Source: Enterovibrio norvegicus_B
Lineage (GTDB): Bacteria; Pseudomonadota; Gammaproteobacteria; Enterobacterales; Vibrionaceae
Length of the DNA: 64,000 nt
Assembly (NCBI RefSeq): GCF_002876705.1
Contig: NZ_MDAG01000068.1
Coordinates: 211,129-275,128 of the forward strand
Direction: 5' to 3'
Shown: in pieces, positions 61,058 to 64,000 of the stretch
How the letters are laid out: every line of letters starts with the position of its first letter
How positions within the stretch are numbered: position 1 is the stretch's first letter
The notes under the pieces: model-generated
What the model saw: only the letters and a program-made list of their open reading frames with translations
What the model was told of the DNA's origin: nothing
The model's database searches: none
Made by a program: the position numbers and the translations under genes

Positions 61058-64000
61058 TTAACGCTCAACCACCGTAAAGTCATTCGCCACTGCATTCACT
61101 GTTTGCCCATCACTGAACCGAACAGTTTGCGCTGAATCCGAGAAGTTATACACCACGTAAGTCATGGTATTACCGTTCTTGAATGCGACCGCTGTCGGAG
61201 AATCTGCAGTAAGCTCGCCCGTCCCGGTTTCTAATTGCCCAAGCGCCTTCCATGTATGGATCCAATGATAGGTATGGGCTTTCGACTCACCTTCTTCGGT
61301 TACATAGTTCGAACCCACGGTTTCGTAATCGGTAATCGATGCCTCAGCATCGGTCATTGCCCAAAGGTTCCACCAGATATCACGCCATTGGCCATCAACC
61401 AAGCCCGAAGGCTTGCCGTTGCTTGATTCTTCCAACCCAAGCGACACGTAATCTTCCATGTAATCCGCATGCTGGCCGACATGAAACACCAATGGGTTCA
61501 GTGGAAGACCTTGAATACCCAAGATGTGTGCGTAAGCCCCACTAAACCACGTTGAGAACGAGGTCCCATGCCCCCAAATGATCGATGTGGTAATGCGGTT
61601 ATACCCTGATGGGAAGTTATCGTAGTCATCCCCTTTATCGGCGTAATTTGGCGAATCATTGCGGTAACCGTCGATGTTGTTCCAGTATTCCCAATACGCA
61701 GCACTGGATGAAGCATGCAAATACATGCCTTTTTCCGTTAACTCATCATTTTCTGTGATCAAACCATACAACACAATTGCGCCGTAAGAGTTCGCTGCTT
61801 CAGAAGTGGACTCATTGTTATTGCCAAGCGCAAAGTTCGCGTGGCCCGATGCCCATGAGAAACCGTTCGCTGGATCAAAGTTACGCAGATAAGGGAACAT
61901 GTCATCCCCCTTGCTCGCTGCATAATCACGGATCAACAGCTCGATCATTGGTCCGTACTGATCAGCGCCACACCAAGCTTTATCGGTTCGACAAATTTCA
62001 GCCGCCGCGCGCACAAAATACCCATAGTGGAAATGGTGATCATTCAGTTGTTGGTGTGCACCAAAAGATTCTTCAACACCGAGCAGCGTCGTCCACGTCT
62101 CGTCGTACACGAAATATTTGATGGTATCGAGGCCACCCGAGGTGTCTGCAGTAAACCAATCTTCAAGTTCTGATTTCAACCATGCCGTTAGCGTATTGGC
62201 TTCAGCGTCCATTCCAATCGAACGTGCAATGGCGATTACTTCAGCCGCTTTACCGTAACTCTTACCTGACCAGTAGGTATCAGTATATGGGTTCCAACCG
62301 CTTGTGCCTTTGTTCATGTACTCAGTCACAAGGCCTTTTAGCAATGGAAGGTCATAGTTTTCTTCTAATGATGGCAGGTATGGCAACACGCCCACAAACG
62401 GGATGGTGTAACTAAATTCTGATACTTCAGCGAATTTCACCACACCACGGGCGCTTCGTACTTTGTGCTCACTCGTGGCAGCGGTGCTGTTTTTCCAATG
62501 CATCGGGTGCAAGCCGGCGATGGTTTCAACAGGCGTCCCTTCGCTATCGACATACGCATGAGACACAGTCACGTCATTGGTTGCACGATCGACGGAGTAA
62601 TCAACATTCACATGACGAACCACATTCCTTGCAGGCCCTTCAAAGAAAGCACTTACCGTGTCTGACGGTGTGCCATTCCTCGAAGGGAGTAGTGACACCG
62701 TCACTTCATTTGCGTCATTGATAACGGTAATAGATGAACCCGATGCGCCAGTAAATTGCGTATCACCTTCACCCACAATCAAGAAATCGTTTCGATTGCC
62801 GGCAACGCTGGTCCAAATACCCAAGCTGTTATTTTTGTTGTAGAAAGTACCTTTCTCCACCCCGTCAGAACGAAGTGTTTTAATAACGATATTGCCTTGA
62901 TACGCTTTCACATACACATACGGTGAGCCATGAACAAACGTTGCTTCCATCACTGGCGTGTTGTTTGAACTCCACTCGACCGTGACAGAACCGTCACTGT
63001 GGTCTTTGAGGTAACCTTCTAACTCAGTGAATTGCGAATTTGTAATTGCAATACCATCAAATACCTCATCAAACGGCGCAGGCACGGTATAAAAGAAAGT
63101 GCTTTCTCCGGCAGCTAAACCGTTTGGAATACCCATAACACGGAAGCCTTTGTTCGATACACGTGCCGTTAGAGGATCAGGCGTAATGTAGGCCGCTGAG
63201 TCAGCATCACCAATCGTCATTTCACCCAGGAAGGAAACAGAGCCCCACCATTTATGCGTCGGTACGGGTTGTTCTTTTATGTCATCAGCAAGGTGCGGGA
63301 ATAACGGTACTGGCGTGGCAATGTTATCGCACGAGCCCGCTTCGGGTCTTACAACGCCCGCATTTGAAATCCAGAATCCATGATCCACTGTACAGCCGTA
63401 GCCTTCAGGGTTAAACGTATCAGAAATATTCCCTGCGCCGTATTGCGTGATCGTGTAATCACCTTGATAGGCATCAGAATTCTCGCCCGTATCTACAAGA
63501 TAGACATCTGCGACATCCACAGTACCGTTAACAGGGAACATCAACCCTATCCAAGTCAGCTCTTCAAAATGTGGAAACGCCACTTCCATCTCTTTCCAAC
63601 CGTTTCCTAAATCGGTCGCGGATGAAAGTGCATAAGTGATTTTTGATTCTTCTTCAGTTTTACTTTGAATGGACACATCTACCGTGGTTACTTGAGCAGA
63701 TTTGAATTTGAAGCGCAGCACATCGTAAATACCCGCATCAGATGTCTCATTGTTCTCATGACCCCATGCAACAACAGCCCAGTCGCCTCCCCAGTTATTT
63801 CCACTGGTGACGCTGTATTGGCGATCATAATCACCGTCTACGACTTCATTGACTGTCGCACCGGAAGTCCAAGGGTTACCCTTGCTATCAAACTTAAACG
63901 AATCTTCCATTTCAGAATGAAACACGTAACCGCGAGTTTCCTCGGACGCATTATCGCCACCGTCCGTGCCTGAATCTGTGCCGCCGTCAGTATCGCCACC
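61058..64000 (-). CDS. GH81 endo-beta-1,3-glucanase (laminarinase), 5' end outside window
   Basis: At least 980 residues; the frame runs off the right edge, so the start and signal peptide are not seen. The visible N-terminus is a Gly/Asp/Thr-rich linker (GGDTDGGTDSGTDGG), then a jelly-roll carbohydrate-binding-like module (about 160 residues). The GH81 catalytic region follows: LFPHLADD, HKWWGSVSFLGEM, a (alpha/alpha) part with DHHFHYGYFVRAAAE and the acidic FALGNNNESTSEAANSYGA, where the catalytic Glu is expected. A small C-terminal beta domain (AVAFKNGNTMTYVVYNFSD) ends it. It would degrade laminarin or callose outside the cell. Confidence 0.9.
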   Translation of the reverse strand, partial: GGDTDGGTDSGTDGGDNASEETRGYVFHSEMEDSFKFDSKGNPWTSGATVNEVVDGDYDRQYSVTSGNNWGGDWAVVAWGHENNETSDAGIYDVLRFKFKSAQVTTVDVSIQSKTEEESKITYALSSATDLGNGWKEMEVAFPHFEELTWIGLMFPVNGTVDVADVYLVDTGENSDAYQGDYTITQYGAGNISDTFNPEGYGCTVDHGFWISNAGVVRPEAGSCDNIATPVPLFPHLADDIKEQPVPTHKWWGSVSFLGEMTIGDADSAAYITPDPLTARVSNKGFRVMGIPNGLAAGESTFFYTVPAPFDEVFDGIAITNSQFTELEGYLKDHSDGSVTVEWSSNNTPVMEATFVHGSPYVYVKAYQGNIVIKTLRSDGVEKGTFYNKNNSLGIWTSVAGNRNDFLIVGEGDTQFTGASGSSITVINDANEVTVSLLPSRNGTPSDTVSAFFEGPARNVVRHVNVDYSVDRATNDVTVSHAYVDSEGTPVETIAGLHPMHWKNSTAATSEHKVRSARGVVKFAEVSEFSYTIPFVGVLPYLPSLEENYDLPLLKGLVTEYMNKGTSGWNPYTDTYWSGKSYGKAAEVIAIARSIGMDAEANTLTAWLKSELEDWFTADTSGGLDTIKYFVYDETWTTLLGVEESFGAHQQLNDHHFHYGYFVRAAAEICRTDKAWCGADQYGPMIELLIRDYAASKGDDMFPYLRNFDPANGFSWASGHANFALGNNNESTSEAANSYGAIVLYGLITENDELTEKGMYLHASSSAAYWEYWNNIDGYRNDSPNYADKGDDYDNFPSGYNRITTSIIWGHGTSFSTWFSGAYAHILGIQGLPLNPLVFHVGQHADYMEDYVSLGLEESSNGKPSGLVDGQWRDIWWNLWAMTDAEASITDYETVGSNYVTEEGESKAHTYHWIHTWKALGQLETGTGELTADSPTAVAFKNGNTMTYVVYNFSDSAQTVRFSDGQTVNAVANDFTVVER

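Overview
The window looks like a chromosomal segment of a marine gammaproteobacterium of the family Vibrionaceae. The signs are a VxrAB-type two-component system with a DUF3404 sensor, an HlyU-family protein, a DUF368 (PopT-type) undecaprenyl-phosphate translocase, a Vibrio-style TraF-like outer-membrane protein and a GH81 laminarinase. Genus level (a Grimontia, Enterovibrio or Vibrio relative) cannot be settled from sequence alone. No rRNA, tRNA, CRISPR array or intact insertion sequence was found.

Layout. 1-4.4 kb: a TraF-like outer-membrane protein, then a vxrA/vxrB-like operon with a DUF2861-like third gene. 4.5-8.7 kb: pntAB transhydrogenase, an HlyU-family protein and a DUF1127-like peptide. 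8.9-15.4 kb: a bile-acid-symporter-family transporter, a 32-residue membrane peptide, a 5'-nucleotidase, a pirin, a DUF4336 protein and PopT. 15.5-19.5 kb: a copper/cytochrome oxidase maturation operon (SCO, PCuAC), Braun-type lipoprotein facing an L,D-transpeptidase, and a small outer-membrane protein. 20-26.4 kb: msrPQ, a hypothetical, an AEC transporter, an SgrR-type regulator, a GNAT-like protein and a 25-residue membrane peptide.

26.7-61 kb is the centre of interest: a nearly complete aerobic purine-to-central-metabolism supercluster. Guanine deaminase (guaD) and 8-oxoguanine deaminase feed xanthine dehydrogenase (xdhABC). PuuD, UraH and UraD turn urate into allantoin. PuuE, allantoicase and ureidoglycolate lyase release glyoxylate. 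Glyoxylate then goes either through Gcl-Hyi-GlxR to glycerate or through malate synthase to malate. Two NCS2 permeases supply substrate. A palindrome TTGTATACAA recurs in the puuE/uraH, gcl/aceB and xdhA control regions, and a FadR-subfamily GntR regulator sits inside the cluster, which suggests one regulon. Nothing resembling urease is present.

The supercluster is interrupted at 36.8-45.3 kb by unrelated genes: a stand-alone E1-type 2-oxoacid dehydrogenase with a divergent Lrp regulator, an RclR-like regulator facing glutaredoxin and an RclC-like DUF417 protein, and a decayed toxin/immunity patch. That patch holds two broken toxin C-termini, an immunity-like gene, a lipoprotein pair, and direct repeats that include a perfect 50-bp duplication. 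A second AT-rich patch (51.6-53.7 kb) carries one hexapeptide acetyltransferase and about 1 kb without a convincing gene. The window ends inside a GH81 beta-1,3-glucanase gene.
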